A DNA stretch of 64,000 bases, from the NCBI RefSeq assembly GCF_900110135.1, contig NZ_FOCO01000007.1, positions 85,859 through 149,858 on the forward strand. The letters are read 5' to 3'. This DNA is from Pseudorhodobacter antarcticus (lineage in GTDB: Bacteria > Pseudomonadota > Alphaproteobacteria > Rhodobacterales > Rhodobacteraceae). The notes under the pieces were generated by a model, which was not told where the DNA came from, searched no databases, and saw only the letters and a list, made by a program, of their open reading frames with translations. Below are positions 1-9,676 of the stretch, piece by piece. How positions within the stretch are numbered: the first letter of the stretch is position 1; each line of letters begins with the position of its first letter. The position numbers and the translations under genes are program-made.

Positions 1-48
1 AACAAACAGCGCGAGGATAAGGGCAAAATGGCCGAGTTCGATGATCAT
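1..48 (-). CDS. ccmF: Heme lyase CcmF-like protein, N-terminal fragment
   Basis: Reading leftward from an ATG at 46-48, the first 16 codons give MIIELGHFALILALFV, which matches the conserved beginning of CcmF, the multi-spanning inner-membrane subunit that helps attach heme to apocytochromes c in System I maturation. An AGGAAA ribosome-binding site lies just upstream. The rest of the gene is outside the window. The call rests on a short segment, so it is likely but not certain; the related NrfE family starts similarly. Confidence 0.65.
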   Translation of the reverse strand, partial: MIIELGHFALILALFV

Positions 49-170
49 CGGGGCGTTTCCTGTTCTGGTTGTTATAAACCTAACCTGAATTGCGCCCGGG
101 GCCAATGGGGATGCGTTAAGCCGTCGCAGGTGCGGGTGACGTGCTGCACCGGGTTCGGTGTTGCGGGGCG

Positions 171-611
171 TTAAGTGTTGCGGCGCGGGCCTGCGCGGCG
201 GGTGGAGAGGAGCAGATTGGTTTCCGAGGTGACCACGCCATCAATCTCGCGCACGCGAAACATCACCTCATCCAAGTCTAAAAGCGAAGCGGTGCCAATT
301 TCCGCGATCAAATCCCACCGACCATTGGTGGAATGGACCGCTTGCACCGCGGGCAGGCCCGACAAGCGCGCCATCGTGCGTTCCGCCCCGCGCCCTTCAA
401 TCGCGATCATCATCAGCGCGCGCACGGGCGTGGCCGACACATCGCCGCGCGTGACGACCGTATAGCCCGCAATGTCGCCGGACGCCTGCAGTCGTTCCAT
501 CCGCGCGCGGATGGTGGCGCGGGCGATGTTCAAACGACCCGCGAGTTCGGACAGGCTGGCGCGGCCATCACGGCGCAATTCTGCGATTATGGCGTGATCG
601 GTATCGTCCAA
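171..611 (-). CDS. Lrp/AsnC family transcriptional regulator
   Basis: A 146-residue protein of the usual Lrp/AsnC size. Residues about 3-60 form an AsnC-type winged helix-turn-helix (DDTDHAIIAELRRDGR, then SELAGRLNIARATIRARMERL), and residues about 65-140 form the RAM ligand-sensing domain. The start is a TTG at 611; no in-frame ATG is available before an upstream stop, and AAAGG lies about eight bases ahead. It is transcribed away from arginase and ornithine cyclodeaminase, so it is probably the local regulator of arginine/ornithine use, sensing an amino acid. The effector is not known. Confidence 0.9.
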   Translation of the reverse strand: MDDTDHAIIAELRRDGRASLSELAGRLNIARATIRARMERLQASGDIAGYTVVTRGDVSATPVRALMMIAIEGRGAERTMARLSGLPAVQAVHSTNGRWDLIAEIGTASLLDLDEVMFRVREIDGVVTSETNLLLSTRRAGPRRNT

Positions 612-712
612 TTTGGCACCTTTGCTTTGCTATTTGGTCTAATCATTGGTCATATTGGCAAAATATTAGCTTCAATCTGCCGTTTTCATCAAGCAAAAAG
701 AGGGACGCAGTA
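612..712. promoter_or_regulatory. Divergent control region between Lrp-type regulator and arginase
   Basis: About 100 bases, AT-richer than the flanking genes, separate the two divergent starts. They contain three TTGG-type repeats (TTGGTC, TTGGTC, TTGGCA) within 637-661 and an AT-rich stretch around 655-670. Lrp/AsnC regulators usually bind degenerate AT-rich sites of this kind in divergent intergenic regions. The operator role is inferred from position and composition only. Confidence 0.35.
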
Positions 713-724
713 ATGGAGGGTCCG

Positions 725-1651
725 ATGGCCAAAACCTGTATTCTGATCGGTGCGCCCATTGATGCGGGGCAGCGCCGCCCCGGTTGCCTGATGGGGCCAG
801 CCGCCTACCGGGTGGCGGGGCTGGCGCAAACGCTGTGCGATTTGGGGCATGGCGTGCAAGATCGCGGCGATGTTGAGGTGACGCTGGCACTGGACGCCAC
901 CTGCGCCAACCCGGCCGTTCATTCGCTGCCAGAGGTGGTGGGCATGGCGAATGCACTGCGCGAGGCCACGGATGCGGCGCTGGAAACCGGGTTTCCGATC
1001 ATCATGGGCGGCGATCATTCGCTGGCACTAGGGTCGGTTGCGGGGGCGGCCAAACATGCGGCGGATAAGGGCAAGCCGTTGTTTTTGCTGTGGCTGGATG
1101 CCCATTCCGATTTTCACACGCCGCTGACCACCACAAGTGGCAACCTGCACGGCACCCCTGTTGCCTATATCATCGGGCGCGACGGGTTTGATGCGTTTGG
1201 CGCCTTCCCTGCCCCGGTGCCGCCCGAAAACATCTGCCTGTTTGGGATTAGGTCGGTTGATCCGGCGGAACATGCAGCCCTGTTGATCCATGATCTGGAA
1301 ATCAACGATATGCGGGTTTTGGACGAATATGGCATCGTCAAACCCCTGCGCGATTTTCTGGACAAGGTCGTGGCGGCGGGCGGCATGTTGCATGTGTCGC
1401 TGGACGTGGACTTTTTGGACCCGTCAGTGGCGCCTGCGGTGGGCACAACCGTTCCAGGCGGCACCACCATTCGCGAGGCGCATCTGGTCATGGAATTGCT
1501 GCACGAATCTGGGTTGGTGACATCGCTGGATTTGGTAGAACTGAACCCCTTTTTGGATGAACGTGGCCGCACAGCGCGGCTGATGGTGGACCTTGTGGCA
1601 TCGCTTATGGGGCGCAAAGTGTTTGACCGCCCGACCCGCAGCTTTGGTTGA
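725..1651 (+). CDS. rocF: Arginase
   Basis: Ureohydrolase that splits L-arginine into L-ornithine and urea in the cytoplasm, using a binuclear manganese centre. The 308-residue protein shows the family metal-binding motifs: GGDHS, DAHSDFHTP, and SLDVDFLDPSVAPAVGT near residue 230. The start at 725 is chosen because GGAGGG at 715-720 is well placed and MAKTCILIG fits the family; an upstream ATG at 713 is also possible. It is followed after about 12 bases by ornithine cyclodeaminase, so the two form an operon that turns arginine into proline, probably controlled by the divergent Lrp-type regulator. Confidence 0.93.
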   Translation: MAKTCILIGAPIDAGQRRPGCLMGPAAYRVAGLAQTLCDLGHGVQDRGDVEVTLALDATCANPAVHSLPEVVGMANALREATDAALETGFPIIMGGDHSLALGSVAGAAKHAADKGKPLFLLWLDAHSDFHTPLTTTSGNLHGTPVAYIIGRDGFDAFGAFPAPVPPENICLFGIRSVDPAEHAALLIHDLEINDMRVLDEYGIVKPLRDFLDKVVAAGGMLHVSLDVDFLDPSVAPAVGTTVPGGTTIREAHLVMELLHESGLVTSLDLVELNPFLDERGRTARLMVDLVASLMGRKVFDRPTRSFG

Positions 1652-1663
1652 TTTTTGGAGACT

Positions 1664-2710
1664 ATGATGACCGCCCCTTCAAAACAGGCATATGTGCCTT
1701 TTGTTAGCGTTGCCAATATGATGAAGCTAGTTCTTTATGTTGGATTGGAGCGCGTTTTGACCGATTTATGCGCCGAAATTGAGGATGATTTTCGCCGTTG
1801 GGGGGAGTTTGACAAAACCCCGCGCGTGGCCAGTCATTCCGACGTGGGTGTGATCGAACTGATGCCCACATCAGACGGGGAAACCTATGGGTTCAAATAT
1901 GTAAACGGGCATCCGGGCAACATGAAGAACGGACTGCAAACCGTTACAGCCTTTGGACTTTTGGCCGATGTGCAGACGGGTTATCCAATCTTGGTGTCAG
2001 AAATGACATTGCTGACAGCGTTGCGCACGGCGGCGACATCGGCGATGGCGGCAAAGTGGTTGGCCCCGAAAAATGCCCGCGTGATGGCGCTGATCGGCAA
2101 TGGCGCGCAGGCGGAGTTTCAAGCGCTGGCGTTCAAAGCGATCTGCGGGATTGAGGAGGTGCGGTTTTATGACATTGACCCCGCTGCCACCGCCAAATGT
2201 TTGGAAAATCTTAAGGGTTCGGGGATTAGGCTGATCGCGTGCGCAACAGCAGAGGCGGCAATTGAAGGGGCGCAGATCATCACAACGGTCACGGCGGACA
2301 AGCAATATGCGACGATATTAAGCGATAACATGGTTGGCACGGGCGTGCATATCAACGGGGTTGGCGGCGACTGCCCCGGCAAGACGGAGTTGCACCGTGA
2401 CATTTTGCTGCGGTCGTCGATCTTTGTCGAATATCCGCCCCAAACGCGGGTGGAGGGAGAAATACAAGCGTTGGACCCCGACCATCCGGTGACGGAGTTG
2501 TGGCAAGTGATTACAGGGGTGGCGGCAGGGCGCACTGCGGCGGCGGAGGTGACTTTGTTCGATTCTGTCGGCTTTGCGATCGAGGATTTTGCAGCCCTGC
2601 GCTATGTCCACGGCAAGGTGGCACAAACCGGGTTTTGTGAGCAGTTGGACATGATCGCGGACCCAGATGACCCAAGGGATTTGTTCGGGATGCTGCTTCG
2701 ATCGGCATAG
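1664..2710 (+). CDS. Ornithine cyclodeaminase
   Basis: NAD-dependent enzyme of the ornithine cyclodeaminase/mu-crystallin family that converts L-ornithine to L-proline with release of ammonia. The protein is about 348 residues, the normal family length. Visible features are the substrate-side segment SEMTLLTALRTAATSAMAAKWLA and the nucleotide-binding turn ALIGNGAQAEFQALAFK, followed by GTGVHINGVGGDCPGKTEL. A TTG at 1655 is in frame, but it lies inside the TTGGAG ribosome-binding site, so ATG at 1664 (or 1667) is preferred. It lies directly downstream of arginase in the same operon. Confidence 0.92.
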   Translation: MMTAPSKQAYVPFVSVANMMKLVLYVGLERVLTDLCAEIEDDFRRWGEFDKTPRVASHSDVGVIELMPTSDGETYGFKYVNGHPGNMKNGLQTVTAFGLLADVQTGYPILVSEMTLLTALRTAATSAMAAKWLAPKNARVMALIGNGAQAEFQALAFKAICGIEEVRFYDIDPAATAKCLENLKGSGIRLIACATAEAAIEGAQIITTVTADKQYATILSDNMVGTGVHINGVGGDCPGKTELHRDILLRSSIFVEYPPQTRVEGEIQALDPDHPVTELWQVITGVAAGRTAAAEVTLFDSVGFAIEDFAALRYVHGKVAQTGFCEQLDMIADPDDPRDLFGMLLRSA

Positions 2711-2713
2711 GCG

Positions 2714-2743
2714 TTGCACCGCATGTGGGGGATGGTCTATAGT
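2714..2743 (+). promoter_or_regulatory. Probable sigma-70 promoter of gyrA
   Basis: TTGCAC at 2714-2719 and TATAGT at 2738-2743 are separated by 18 bases and lie about 57 bases before the gyrA start. The boxes resemble the housekeeping consensus. This is a reading by eye and no transcript data are available. Confidence 0.45.
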
Positions 2744-2799
2744 CAGGGCAACTAGATATAGCCCCAAGGTACGGGGCAGAAACAGAAAGAGCGGCAGAC

Positions 2800-5568
2800 G
2801 TGACAGACCGTCCGGAAGACACTGATATCCCTGATGAAATGCCAGAGCGCGAAGGGCTGGAACGTATGGCCCATGCCGGCCCGCAGGTCAGCATCATTGA
2901 TGAGATGAAAACGGCCTATCTGGATTACGCGATGAGCGTGATTGTCAGCCGCGCGATTCCGGACCTGCGCGATGGGTTGAAACCGGTTCACCGCCGCATT
3001 TTGTATGCAATGAATGAGGTCGGCAACACGATTGACAAGCCGTATCGCAAATCGTCGCGCCCGGTGGCGGATACGATGGGCAAATACCACCCGCATGGCG
3101 ACAGCGCGATTTACGATGCGCTGGTGCGGATGGCGCAGGATTTTTCGATGTCCTTGGTGCTGCTGGACGGTCAGGGCAATTTCGGCTCGATGGACGGCGA
3201 TCGGGCGGCGGCGTTTCGCTATACCGAAGTGCGCATGGCGAAAACTGCGAACTTTTTGCTGGCGGATATCGACAAGGACACTGTTGATTTTCAAGACAAT
3301 TATGACGGTAAGGACCGTGAACCAACGGTATTGCCAGCCCGCTATCCCAACATGCTGGTCAATGGCGCGGGCGGCATTGCGGTGGGCATGGCGACCAACA
3401 TTCCGCCGCATAATTTGGGCGAGGTGATTGACGGCACGCTGGCGCTGATCGCCGACCCGGACCTGTCGACCGAAGGGTTGATGGAGATTATCCCTGCCCC
3501 AGATTTTCCAACGGGCGGTGTGATATTGGGCCGGTCCGGCGCGCGAAAAGCCTATCTAGAAGGGCGTGGGTCGGTTGTTATTCGTGCAAAAACCCGGGTG
3601 GAGGAGATTCGCAAAGACCGCTGGGCGATTATCATTGATGAAATCCCGTATCAGGTAAACAAATCGTCGATGATCGAGAAGATCGCCGAATTGGTCCGCG
3701 AAAAGCGGGTTGAGGGCATTGCGCATGTGCAAGACGAATCGGACCGGACCGGCGTGCGCGTGGTGATCGAATTGAAGCGCGATGCGACGGCGGATGTGGT
3801 GCTGAACCAGCTGTTCCGGTTCTCGCCCATGCAAATCCATTTTGGCTGCAATATGTTGGCGCTGAATGGCGGGCGGCCCGAACAGTTGACGCTGCGCGAT
3901 TTTCTGACCAACTTCATCACCTTCCGCGAGGAGGTGGTGGCCCGGCGCACCGCGTTTGAATTGCGCAAAGCGCGGGAACGCAGTCACATTTTGTGTGGTT
4001 TGGCCGTGGCCGTGTCGAATGTGGATGAGGTGGTCGCAACCATTAGATCATCCGCCGATGCGGGTGAGGCGCGCGAGCGGTTGATGACGCGGCGCTGGCC
4101 TGCGGGAGAAATTATCCCCTTTATTCAATTAATTGACGACCCGAGCCACAAAGTGAACGACGACGGCACCTATAATCTGTCGGAAATTCAGGCCCGCGCG
4201 ATTTTGGACCTGCGGTTGCAGCGTTTGACCGCCTTTGGCGTCGGCGAAATCACGGATGAGTTGGCGGAACTGGCGGGCAAGATCAAAGACTACCTTGAAA
4301 TTCTGGGCAGCCGTGAGCGTATCATGGCCATTATCGCCGCCGAATTGACCGAAGTGCGCGAGCTGTTCGCCGTGCCGCGCCGGACCGAAATCTCGGATTG
4401 GTCCGGCGATATGGAGGATGAGGACCTGATCGAGCGTGAGGATATGGTCGTGACCATCACCTCGGGCGGGTACATCAAGCGCACACCTTTGCATGAATTC
4501 CGGGCGCAACGCCGCGGTGGCAAGGGGTTGTCGTCGATGTCGACCAAAGAAGATGACGTGGTGACGACGCTATTTGTGGCCAACACGCATACGCAACTGC
4601 TGTTTTTCACAACCGATGGCATGGTTTACAAGCTGAAATGCTGGCGTTTGCCGCTGTCGGGGCGCAATGCGCGCGGCAAGGCGATGGTCAACATTCTGCC
4701 AATCGTGGCGGGCGTTTCGATCGCGGCGATTTTGCCGGTGGATGTGCCGGACACCGAATGGGATGATTTGCAGATTTTCTTTGCCACGTCAGATGGCGAT
4801 GTGCGGCAAAACGCACTTTCGGATTTCACCAATGTGATGCGCAATGGCAAAATCGCGATGCGTTTGCCTGAAGGGGTATCGCTGGTAAACGCCCGTATTT
4901 GCGATGAAAATGACGATATTATGCTGGTGACTTCGGGCGGGAGGGCCATCCGCTTTCCAACGACCGAGGTGCGGGTTTTCAAAAGCCGCGGGTCGACGGG
5001 GGTGCGCGGCATTAGGCTGGCAGAAGGCGACAGCGTGGTGTCCATGTCCGTGATCCGGCATTTTGACGCCACGCCAGACGAACGTGCCGCCTATTTGAAG
5101 ATGCGCCGCCAGCAAGAGGGCGTGATGGATGACGTGGACGCCGAGGAGGAGGACGTCGCGGTTGTGGGCGAATTGCCACCGGAACGGTTCGCCGAAATGC
5201 AGGCATATGAAGATCTGATTTTAACCATTACGCAAGGTGGGTCGGGCAAACTGTCGTCCAGTCATGATTATCCAGTGCGCGGACGTGGGGGCCAAGGGGT
5301 AAAGGCGATGGCGGGCCGCAATGGCGCGCTAGTCGCATGCTTCCCTGTGGATCGGACCGATCAGGTGATGCTTGCCACCTCTACCGGGCAGTCGATTCGG
5401 GTGCCGGTGGATCAGATTTCGTTCCGTTCGCGGGCGGCGGGTGGGGTCAAAGTGTTCAACACAGGGGCCGCGGAAGTGGTCGTTTCGGTTGCACGCGTGG
5501 CCGAACAAGCCGATGACGTGGTCGAGGCAGAGGTTTTGGACAGCGTTGACACAACCAGCGCCGAATGA
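2800..5568 (+). CDS. gyrA: DNA gyrase subunit A
   Basis: Type II topoisomerase subunit that breaks and rejoins DNA; with GyrB it introduces negative supercoils. The 922-residue protein starts at GTG. The catalytic tyrosine is Tyr141 in [10 protein letters not shown]. The quinolone-resistance region reads [17 protein letters not shown], with Ser102 and Asp106 at the E. coli Ser83 and Asp87 positions, so it looks quinolone-sensitive. The GyrA box QRRGGKG opens the C-terminal beta-pinwheel. An acidic insert around residues 765-800 ([16 protein letters not shown]) interrupts the pinwheel and accounts for the extra length over E. coli GyrA. The stop overlaps the next start by four bases. Confidence 0.98.
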   Translation: MTDRPEDTDIPDEMPEREGLERMAHAGPQVSIIDEMKTAYLDYAMSVIVSRAIPDLRDGLKPVHRRILYAMNEVGNTIDKPYRKSSRPVADTMGKYHPHGDSAIYDALVRMAQDFSMSLVLLDGQGNFGSMDGDRAAAFRYTEVRMAKTANFLLADIDKDTVDFQDNYDGKDREPTVLPARYPNMLVNGAGGIAVGMATNIPPHNLGEVIDGTLALIADPDLSTEGLMEIIPAPDFPTGGVILGRSGARKAYLEGRGSVVIRAKTRVEEIRKDRWAIIIDEIPYQVNKSSMIEKIAELVREKRVEGIAHVQDESDRTGVRVVIELKRDATADVVLNQLFRFSPMQIHFGCNMLALNGGRPEQLTLRDFLTNFITFREEVVARRTAFELRKARERSHILCGLAVAVSNVDEVVATIRSSADAGEARERLMTRRWPAGEIIPFIQLIDDPSHKVNDDGTYNLSEIQARAILDLRLQRLTAFGVGEITDELAELAGKIKDYLEILGSRERIMAIIAAELTEVRELFAVPRRTEISDWSGDMEDEDLIEREDMVVTITSGGYIKRTPLHEFRAQRRGGKGLSSMSTKEDDVVTTLFVANTHTQLLFFTTDGMVYKLKCWRLPLSGRNARGKAMVNILPIVAGVSIAAILPVDVPDTEWDDLQIFFATSDGDVRQNALSDFTNVMRNGKIAMRLPEGVSLVNARICDENDDIMLVTSGGRAIRFPTTEVRVFKSRGSTGVRGIRLAEGDSVVSMSVIRHFDATPDERAAYLKMRRQQEGVMDDVDAEEEDVAVVGELPPERFAEMQAYEDLILTITQGGSGKLSSSHDYPVRGRGGQGVKAMAGRNGALVACFPVDRTDQVMLATSTGQSIRVPVDQISFRSRAAGGVKVFNTGAAEVVVSVARVAEQADDVVEAEVLDSVDTTSAE

Positions 5569-5879
5569 TCGACGCTTTGGCGCGGGCATTAGAGGAATTG
5601 GCGCGACGGAGGGAGATTATTTCCTATGGCGCGCTGGCCCGGCAGCTGGAGATTGTTGGCCCTGCCAGCATTGCGAGACTGACCGCTGCGCTGGAGGCAA
5701 CGATGGCGCAAGATACAGCACAAGGGCGGCCGTTACGAGCCGCCCTTTGCTATGCGCGGGGCAGCGATTTGCCTGCAAAAGGGTTTTTCGAAACGGCGCG
5801 CCATTTGGGGGTGGATTTTGGGCCCGAACCAGCGGCCTTTGTCGCGGCGCAGCGCGAAAAGCTGTTCACGGCTTCGTAA
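5565..5879 (+). CDS. Conserved hypothetical protein coupled to gyrA
   Basis: A 104-residue protein whose ATG overlaps the gyrA stop codon (ATGA), so it is probably translationally coupled to gyrA. I do not recognise a characterised family. A segment [30 protein letters not shown] looks helical, and the first part loosely recalls the winged-helix end of alkyltransferase-like proteins, but the PCHR active-site motif is absent. The C-terminal half ([20 protein letters not shown]) has no recognisable catalytic motif. Function unknown. Confidence 0.75.
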   Translation: MIDALARALEELARRREIISYGALARQLEIVGPASIARLTAALEATMAQDTAQGRPLRAALCYARGSDLPAKGFFETARHLGVDFGPEPAAFVAAQREKLFTAS

Positions 5880-5921
5880 CCCCTGCCTGCTAACCTGCCC
5901 CAAAGCAAACTGGGGGCCATA

Positions 5922-6272
5922 ATGAACCTGTATCACTGTATGATTGAGTTGAAAGACGGCGCACGCGCGCTGGCCTTTGCAGCGGTGGTGGAGGTGTGGA
6001 TGAATGGGCTGCAAGAAAAGGGCTTGATTGTGCGGTGGCGTTTAATGCGGCGCAAACTGGGCCTTGCCTCTGGCAGTCTGACGGATTTTCTGTTGGAGGT
6101 GGAGCTGGAAAGCCTGGGGCAGCTTGATACCTTCTTTGATACGTTGAGCAAACAAGACGCCGAAATGGCGCGGCGATACGAACAGATGCATCAAATGATC
6201 GCCCGGTCTGAGGTAGGGTTGTACCGCCCCTACCCCGATCAGCAACAACAAGAACGGATTGCATTGATCTAG
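5922..6272 (+). CDS. Conserved hypothetical protein (DUF6614-like)
   Basis: A 116-residue cytoplasmic protein beginning MNLYHCMIELKDGARALAFAA. It resembles a small family seen in Rhodobacteraceae, possibly DUF6614, with the core RWRLMRRKLGLASGSLTDFLLEVELESLGQLD and a C-terminal RSEVGLYRPYPDQ. The pattern suggests a ferredoxin-like dimeric alpha-beta barrel, but no activity is known. It lies 42 bases after the gyrA-linked gene and 27 bases before trmFO, in the same direction, so it may belong to a loose operon. Confidence 0.7.
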   Translation: MNLYHCMIELKDGARALAFAAVVEVWMNGLQEKGLIVRWRLMRRKLGLASGSLTDFLLEVELESLGQLDTFFDTLSKQDAEMARRYEQMHQMIARSEVGLYRPYPDQQQQERIALI

Positions 6273-6299
6273 GCGATAAGGCGGGCTACATGACCGCCT

Positions 6300-7628
6300 A
6301 TGGAACAGGTTTTAAACATCATCGGCGGCGGAATGGCCGGATCAGAGGCGGCTTGGCAAGCGGCCCAAGTGGGCGTGCGCGTGGTCATCCACGAAATGCG
6401 GCCAAAGGTTGGTACTTTTGCCCATCGTACGGGCAATTTGGCGGAAATGGTGTGTTCAAACTCTTTCCGGTCGGATGATGATGAGCAAAATGCCGTGGGC
6501 CTGTTGCATTGGGAAATGGGGGCAGCGGACGGTATAATTATGCAGACCGCGCGCGCGCACAGATTGCCTGCGGGTGGCGCGTTGGCGGTGGACCGCGATC
6601 CCTTTGCGGCGGCGGTTACGGAAAAACTGTTGGCGCACCCTTTGATTTCGGTGTCTTATGAGGAGGTTACAGAACTTCCCTCATCTGGTCATTGGATTAT
6701 CGCGACGGGCCCGCTGACATCTGGGGCGCTGGCAGAGAGTATTCGCGCAGCGACCGGGGCCGATGCATTGGCGTTTTTTGATGCCATCGCCCCTATCGTT
6801 TACGCCGAAAGCGTGGACATGTCGGTGGCCTGGATGCAGTCGCGCTATGACAAGGGCGAAACGGCCGAAGAACAAGTCGCCTATATGAACTGCCCGATGA
6901 CCAAAGAGCAGTATGAAGGGTTCATCGACGCCCTTTTGGCGGCTGAAAAAACCGAGTTTCATGAAGGTGAAACCGCAGGATATTTCGACGGATGCTTGCC
7001 GATTGAGGTGATGGCGGAGCGCGGCCGCGAAACGTTGCGGTTTGGCCCGATGAAGCCTGTGGGCCTGACCAATCCGCACAATCCAATGAAGCCCTATGCC
7101 GTAGTGCAGTTGCGCCGCGATAACAAGCTGGGGACGCTTTACAATATCGTCGGTTTTCAAACCAAGATGAAGTACGGCGCGCAAACCGCTGTTTTTAAAA
7201 TGATTCCCGGCTTGCAGGATGCAAGCTTTGCACGGCTTGGTGGTATTCACCGTAACACGTTTATCAATTCCCCCACCTTGCTGGACGATCAGATGCGCCT
7301 ACGCAGCCAGCCCAATATCCGCTTTGCTGGGCAGATCACGGGCGTCGAAGGGTATGTTGAAAGTGCTGCGATGGGCCTTATCGCCGGGCGTATGGCCGCG
7401 ACCGAGATTTTGGGCGGAACATTATCAGCCCCCCCGCCAGATACGGCGATGGGCGCGTTGATCACCCACATCACCGGCGGGGCCGAAGCGAAAACCTTTC
7501 AGCCGATGAACGTGAATTTTGGTCTTTTCCCGCCGATTGACGCAAAAGGTGGGCGACGCGGGCGCAAAGATCGGTACAAAGCCTATACGGACCGGGCCAA
7601 GCAGGCATTTACGGAATGGCTTTCCTAA
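6300..7628 (+). CDS. trmFO: Methylenetetrahydrofolate--tRNA-(uracil-5-)-methyltransferase TrmFO
   Basis: Folate- and FAD-dependent enzyme that makes 5-methyluridine at position 54 of the tRNA T-loop. The 442-residue protein opens with the FAD-binding turn [16 protein letters not shown] and carries the family segments [28 protein letters not shown] and [14 protein letters not shown]. The Cys residues in MVCSNS and NCPM fit the catalytic cysteines of the family. The C-terminus overlaps gluQRS by 13 bases, pairing two tRNA-modification genes in one transcript. Confidence 0.96.
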   Translation: MEQVLNIIGGGMAGSEAAWQAAQVGVRVVIHEMRPKVGTFAHRTGNLAEMVCSNSFRSDDDEQNAVGLLHWEMGAADGIIMQTARAHRLPAGGALAVDRDPFAAAVTEKLLAHPLISVSYEEVTELPSSGHWIIATGPLTSGALAESIRAATGADALAFFDAIAPIVYAESVDMSVAWMQSRYDKGETAEEQVAYMNCPMTKEQYEGFIDALLAAEKTEFHEGETAGYFDGCLPIEVMAERGRETLRFGPMKPVGLTNPHNPMKPYAVVQLRRDNKLGTLYNIVGFQTKMKYGAQTAVFKMIPGLQDASFARLGGIHRNTFINSPTLLDDQMRLRSQPNIRFAGQITGVEGYVESAAMGLIAGRMAATEILGGTLSAPPPDTAMGALITHITGGAEAKTFQPMNVNFGLFPPIDAKGGRRGRKDRYKAYTDRAKQAFTEWLS

Positions 7629-8455
7629 CGCGCTTTGCGCCCTCCCCGACTGGCCCTTTGCACTTGGGCCACGCGTATTCAGCGCTTTTGGCACAAGATA
7701 TGGCGCAGGCCGCGGGTGGCACAGTCTTGCTGCGGATTGAGGATATTGACCAAAGCCGCAGCAGGCCCAAATGGGAAACACAGATTTATGATGACCTTCA
7801 ATGGCTTGGCCTGAATTGGCCACGACCCGTGATGCGCCAATCGGATCGTTTGCCTGTATATCGCACAGCCCTTGATAGGCTTTTGGCGCGTGGCCTGATT
7901 TACATCTGCACCTGTTCGCGCCGCGATATCGACATGGCCCTAAGTGCGCCGCAAGAGGGCGTGACTGTGGGACCAGACGGGCCGATCTATCCCGGGACCT
8001 GTCGCGCGGCACAGCACCGCGATGGTAAAAATGGGGTTTTCCGCCTAAACATGGCGGCGGCGATGGATTTGGTGGCTGATGTTAACTTTATCGAAACGGG
8101 GCCATGTCATACTGGCACCATAATCCGGACACGGGCGGATTATTTGGATGGGATTGGCGATATCGTGCTGGCGCGGCGCGATATGGGCACCTCATATCAT
8201 TTATCTGTGGTTTTGGACGATGCAGCGCAGGGGGTCACACATGTGCTGCGTGGTGAGGATTTGTTTGAAGCGACCGCAATACATGTGGTTTTGCAACGAT
8301 TGTTGAACCTTGCCACGCCGATATATCACCACCACCCCCTGATCCGTGACGCGGCGGGCAAGCGGTTGGCAAAACGTGATGACGCCCGCGCAATAGCGAA
8401 ATATCGGGCAGAGGGCACCACCCCTGCCAATATTCGGCGCATGATCGGCCTATGA
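7616..8455 (+). CDS. gluQRS: Glutamyl-Q tRNA(Asp) synthetase
   Basis: Truncated paralogue of glutamyl-tRNA synthetase that attaches glutamate to the queuosine base of tRNA-Asp rather than to the 3' end. The 279-residue length lacks the anticodon-binding domain, as expected. The class I signature is [14 protein letters not shown] at residues 6-19, and the KMSKS-like loop is KRLAKRDDA near the C-terminus. Cysteines in CTCSRRD and YPGTCRA mark the zinc site of the family. The gene overlaps trmFO at its start, and its end overlaps the convergent hisI end by six bases. Confidence 0.95.
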   Translation: MAFLTRFAPSPTGPLHLGHAYSALLAQDMAQAAGGTVLLRIEDIDQSRSRPKWETQIYDDLQWLGLNWPRPVMRQSDRLPVYRTALDRLLARGLIYICTCSRRDIDMALSAPQEGVTVGPDGPIYPGTCRAAQHRDGKNGVFRLNMAAAMDLVADVNFIETGPCHTGTIIRTRADYLDGIGDIVLARRDMGTSYHLSVVLDDAAQGVTHVLRGEDLFEATAIHVVLQRLLNLATPIYHHHPLIRDAAGKRLAKRDDARAIAKYRAEGTTPANIRRMIGL

Positions 8456-8812
8456 TAACATCGGATCAGCGGTGATCACCTCATCCCCATCGCGGACCAC
8501 GGTGTAAAAACAAGACCGGCGCAACGTATGACAGGCCGGGCCCGCTTGATCGACCCGCAGCAACAGACAATCACGGTCACAATCGATGCGCAATTCCACC
8601 AATTTCTGTACATGGCCAGAGGTTTTGCCTTTTGCCCAAAACGCCTGCCGCGACCGCGACCAATAGGTGACCTGCCGCGTGGCAAGCGTTCGGGCGATCG
8701 CCTCGGTGTTCATCCACGCGAACATCAGCACCTCGCCACTGATATGATCCTGAGCAATCGCCGGAATCAGGCCTTGCGCATTGAACTTTAGCGTAGACGG
8801 GTCAAATGACAT
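8450..8812 (-). CDS. hisI: Phosphoribosyl-AMP cyclohydrolase
   Basis: Third step of histidine biosynthesis: opens the purine ring of phosphoribosyl-AMP. The 120-residue monofunctional form is seen, without the HisE pyrophosphatase domain. Conserved segments are VLMFAWMNTEAI, YWSRSRQAFWAKGKTSGH and the metal-binding DCDRDCLLLRVDQAGPACHTLRRSCFY with its cysteines. The start is ATG at 8812, since AAAGGAAAA lies at the right distance; an upstream in-frame codon at 8830 lacks such a site. It stands alone here, away from other his genes. Confidence 0.95.
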   Translation of the reverse strand: MSFDPSTLKFNAQGLIPAIAQDHISGEVLMFAWMNTEAIARTLATRQVTYWSRSRQAFWAKGKTSGHVQKLVELRIDCDRDCLLLRVDQAGPACHTLRRSCFYTVVRDGDEVITADPMLS

Positions 8813-8924
8813 CAGAGTTTTCCTTTGCAACAGCGCACACGCCCCCTATCTATGCGCAACGGCTGGATGATTGAAACGGGTTTTGACCCATCAACGACCG
8901 CAAACCGGCAAAAGGAGGGGTTCC

Positions 8925-9356
8925 ATGAGCGACGCCGAGATGATGAAGCTTTATTCTGGGCGCATTTTGGAACTTGCAGCACATATTCCGCATGTGGGCC
9001 GCCTGCCCGCCCCGCAAAGTACGTCGCGCAAACGGTCGCCATTGTGCGGTTCGGTTGTGACCGTGGACGTGGTGATGCAAAATGGCCGGGTGGTGGAATT
9101 TGCCCAAGATGTAAAGGCCTGCGCCTTGGGCCAGGCGGCAGCTGCCGTAGTGGGGTCTGCGGTGATCGGGCAAACAGCGGCGGGCCTTGCCATAGCACGC
9201 GACGCATTACGCGAGATGCTGGCGGCGGATGGCCCGGTGCCAAGCGCACCTTTTGATGGGTTTGCTGCGCTTGCGCCCGCACGAGACTTCAAGAACAGGC
9301 ACGCATCGATCCTTCTGGCGCTGGAAGCGGCGACAGAAGCCGCTGAAACTGCATAA
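8925..9356 (+). CDS. Iron-sulfur cluster assembly scaffold protein, NifU/IscU N-terminal type
   Basis: A 143-residue protein of the NifU-N/IscU/SufU fold, which holds nascent Fe-S clusters. Two cysteine positions are clear: PLCGSVVTVDV and VKACALGQAAAAV, the latter followed by the usual AlaGln helix. The third canonical cysteine near the C-terminus is not seen, so this is the variant form common in alphaproteobacteria, and its scaffold role is by family resemblance. The start at 8925 has an AAAGGAGG site nine bases upstream. It is divergent from hisI. Confidence 0.85.
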   Translation: MSDAEMMKLYSGRILELAAHIPHVGRLPAPQSTSRKRSPLCGSVVTVDVVMQNGRVVEFAQDVKACALGQAAAAVVGSAVIGQTAAGLAIARDALREMLAADGPVPSAPFDGFAALAPARDFKNRHASILLALEAATEAAETA

Positions 9357-9393
9357 AAAAACCGCCGCGCACCCCAAGGGTGGCGGCGGCAAG
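9357..9393 (-). terminator. Rho-independent terminator for the minus-strand small gene
   Basis: On the minus strand, CCGCCGCCACCC pairs with GGGTGCGCGGCGG across a short loop and is followed by a run of seven T residues. On the plus strand the run appears as A residues before the stem, so termination is for leftward transcription, downstream of the 40-residue membrane-peptide gene. It lies directly after the NifU-like stop. Confidence 0.7.
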
Positions 9394-9499
9394 GGGCGTA
9401 TCTGACGGGCGCAGCTGGGGAGGGACACCCCCATAAAATGCGTGGCACAGGTTTGGGACAGGTGCGCACGCCCGAGGCAACAGATCGCGGGCAGTAAAC

Positions 9500-9622
9500 T
9501 TAAATTAGGGACGGCAAGGACAGGCCTGCGACCAGCACGGCAAACAGCGACAACACCCCAAATGCATCCTCCCACAGGGTTGCGGACGAACGGGCGGCGA
9601 CGGCTTTGATTTCGGTGATCAT
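9500..9622 (-). CDS. SOS-controlled 40-residue membrane peptide
   Basis: A short gene read leftward from ATG at 9622 to TAA at 9500. It encodes 40 residues: MITEIKAVAARSSATLWEDA followed by a hydrophobic helix FGVLSLFAVLVAGLSLPSLI. The start is convincing, with AATAAGGAGG six bases upstream. The product should be a single-pass inner-membrane peptide with a short, partly charged N-terminus. Two perfect LexA-type boxes lie within 70 bases upstream and a Rho-independent terminator lies downstream, so it forms its own SOS-type transcription unit. Known small SOS membrane peptides include SidA (division inhibitor) and TisB (toxin), but no sequence identity to them is claimed. Confidence 0.8.
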   Translation of the reverse strand: MITEIKAVAARSSATLWEDAFGVLSLFAVLVAGLSLPSLI

Positions 9623-9638
9623 TGGAACCTCCTTATTT

Positions 9639-9653
9639 GTTCTTACATTGTTC
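9639..9653 (-). promoter_or_regulatory. LexA box 1, GTTC-N7-GTTC
   Basis: GTTC at 9639-9642 and GTTC at 9650-9653 are exactly seven bases apart, matching the SOS operator described for Rhodobacter and other alphaproteobacteria. A third partial half-site, CTTC, follows at 9661-9664 after another seven bases. The box lies 17-31 bases ahead of the small-peptide start, where a bound repressor would cover the promoter. Confidence 0.75.
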
Positions 9654-9676
9654 TCACATTCTTCACGGGCTGTAAA

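Noticed and set aside
333..713. Long plus-strand reading frame over the Lrp-type gene.
   Set aside because: Shadow frame; the minus-strand frame has a full HTH plus RAM domain.
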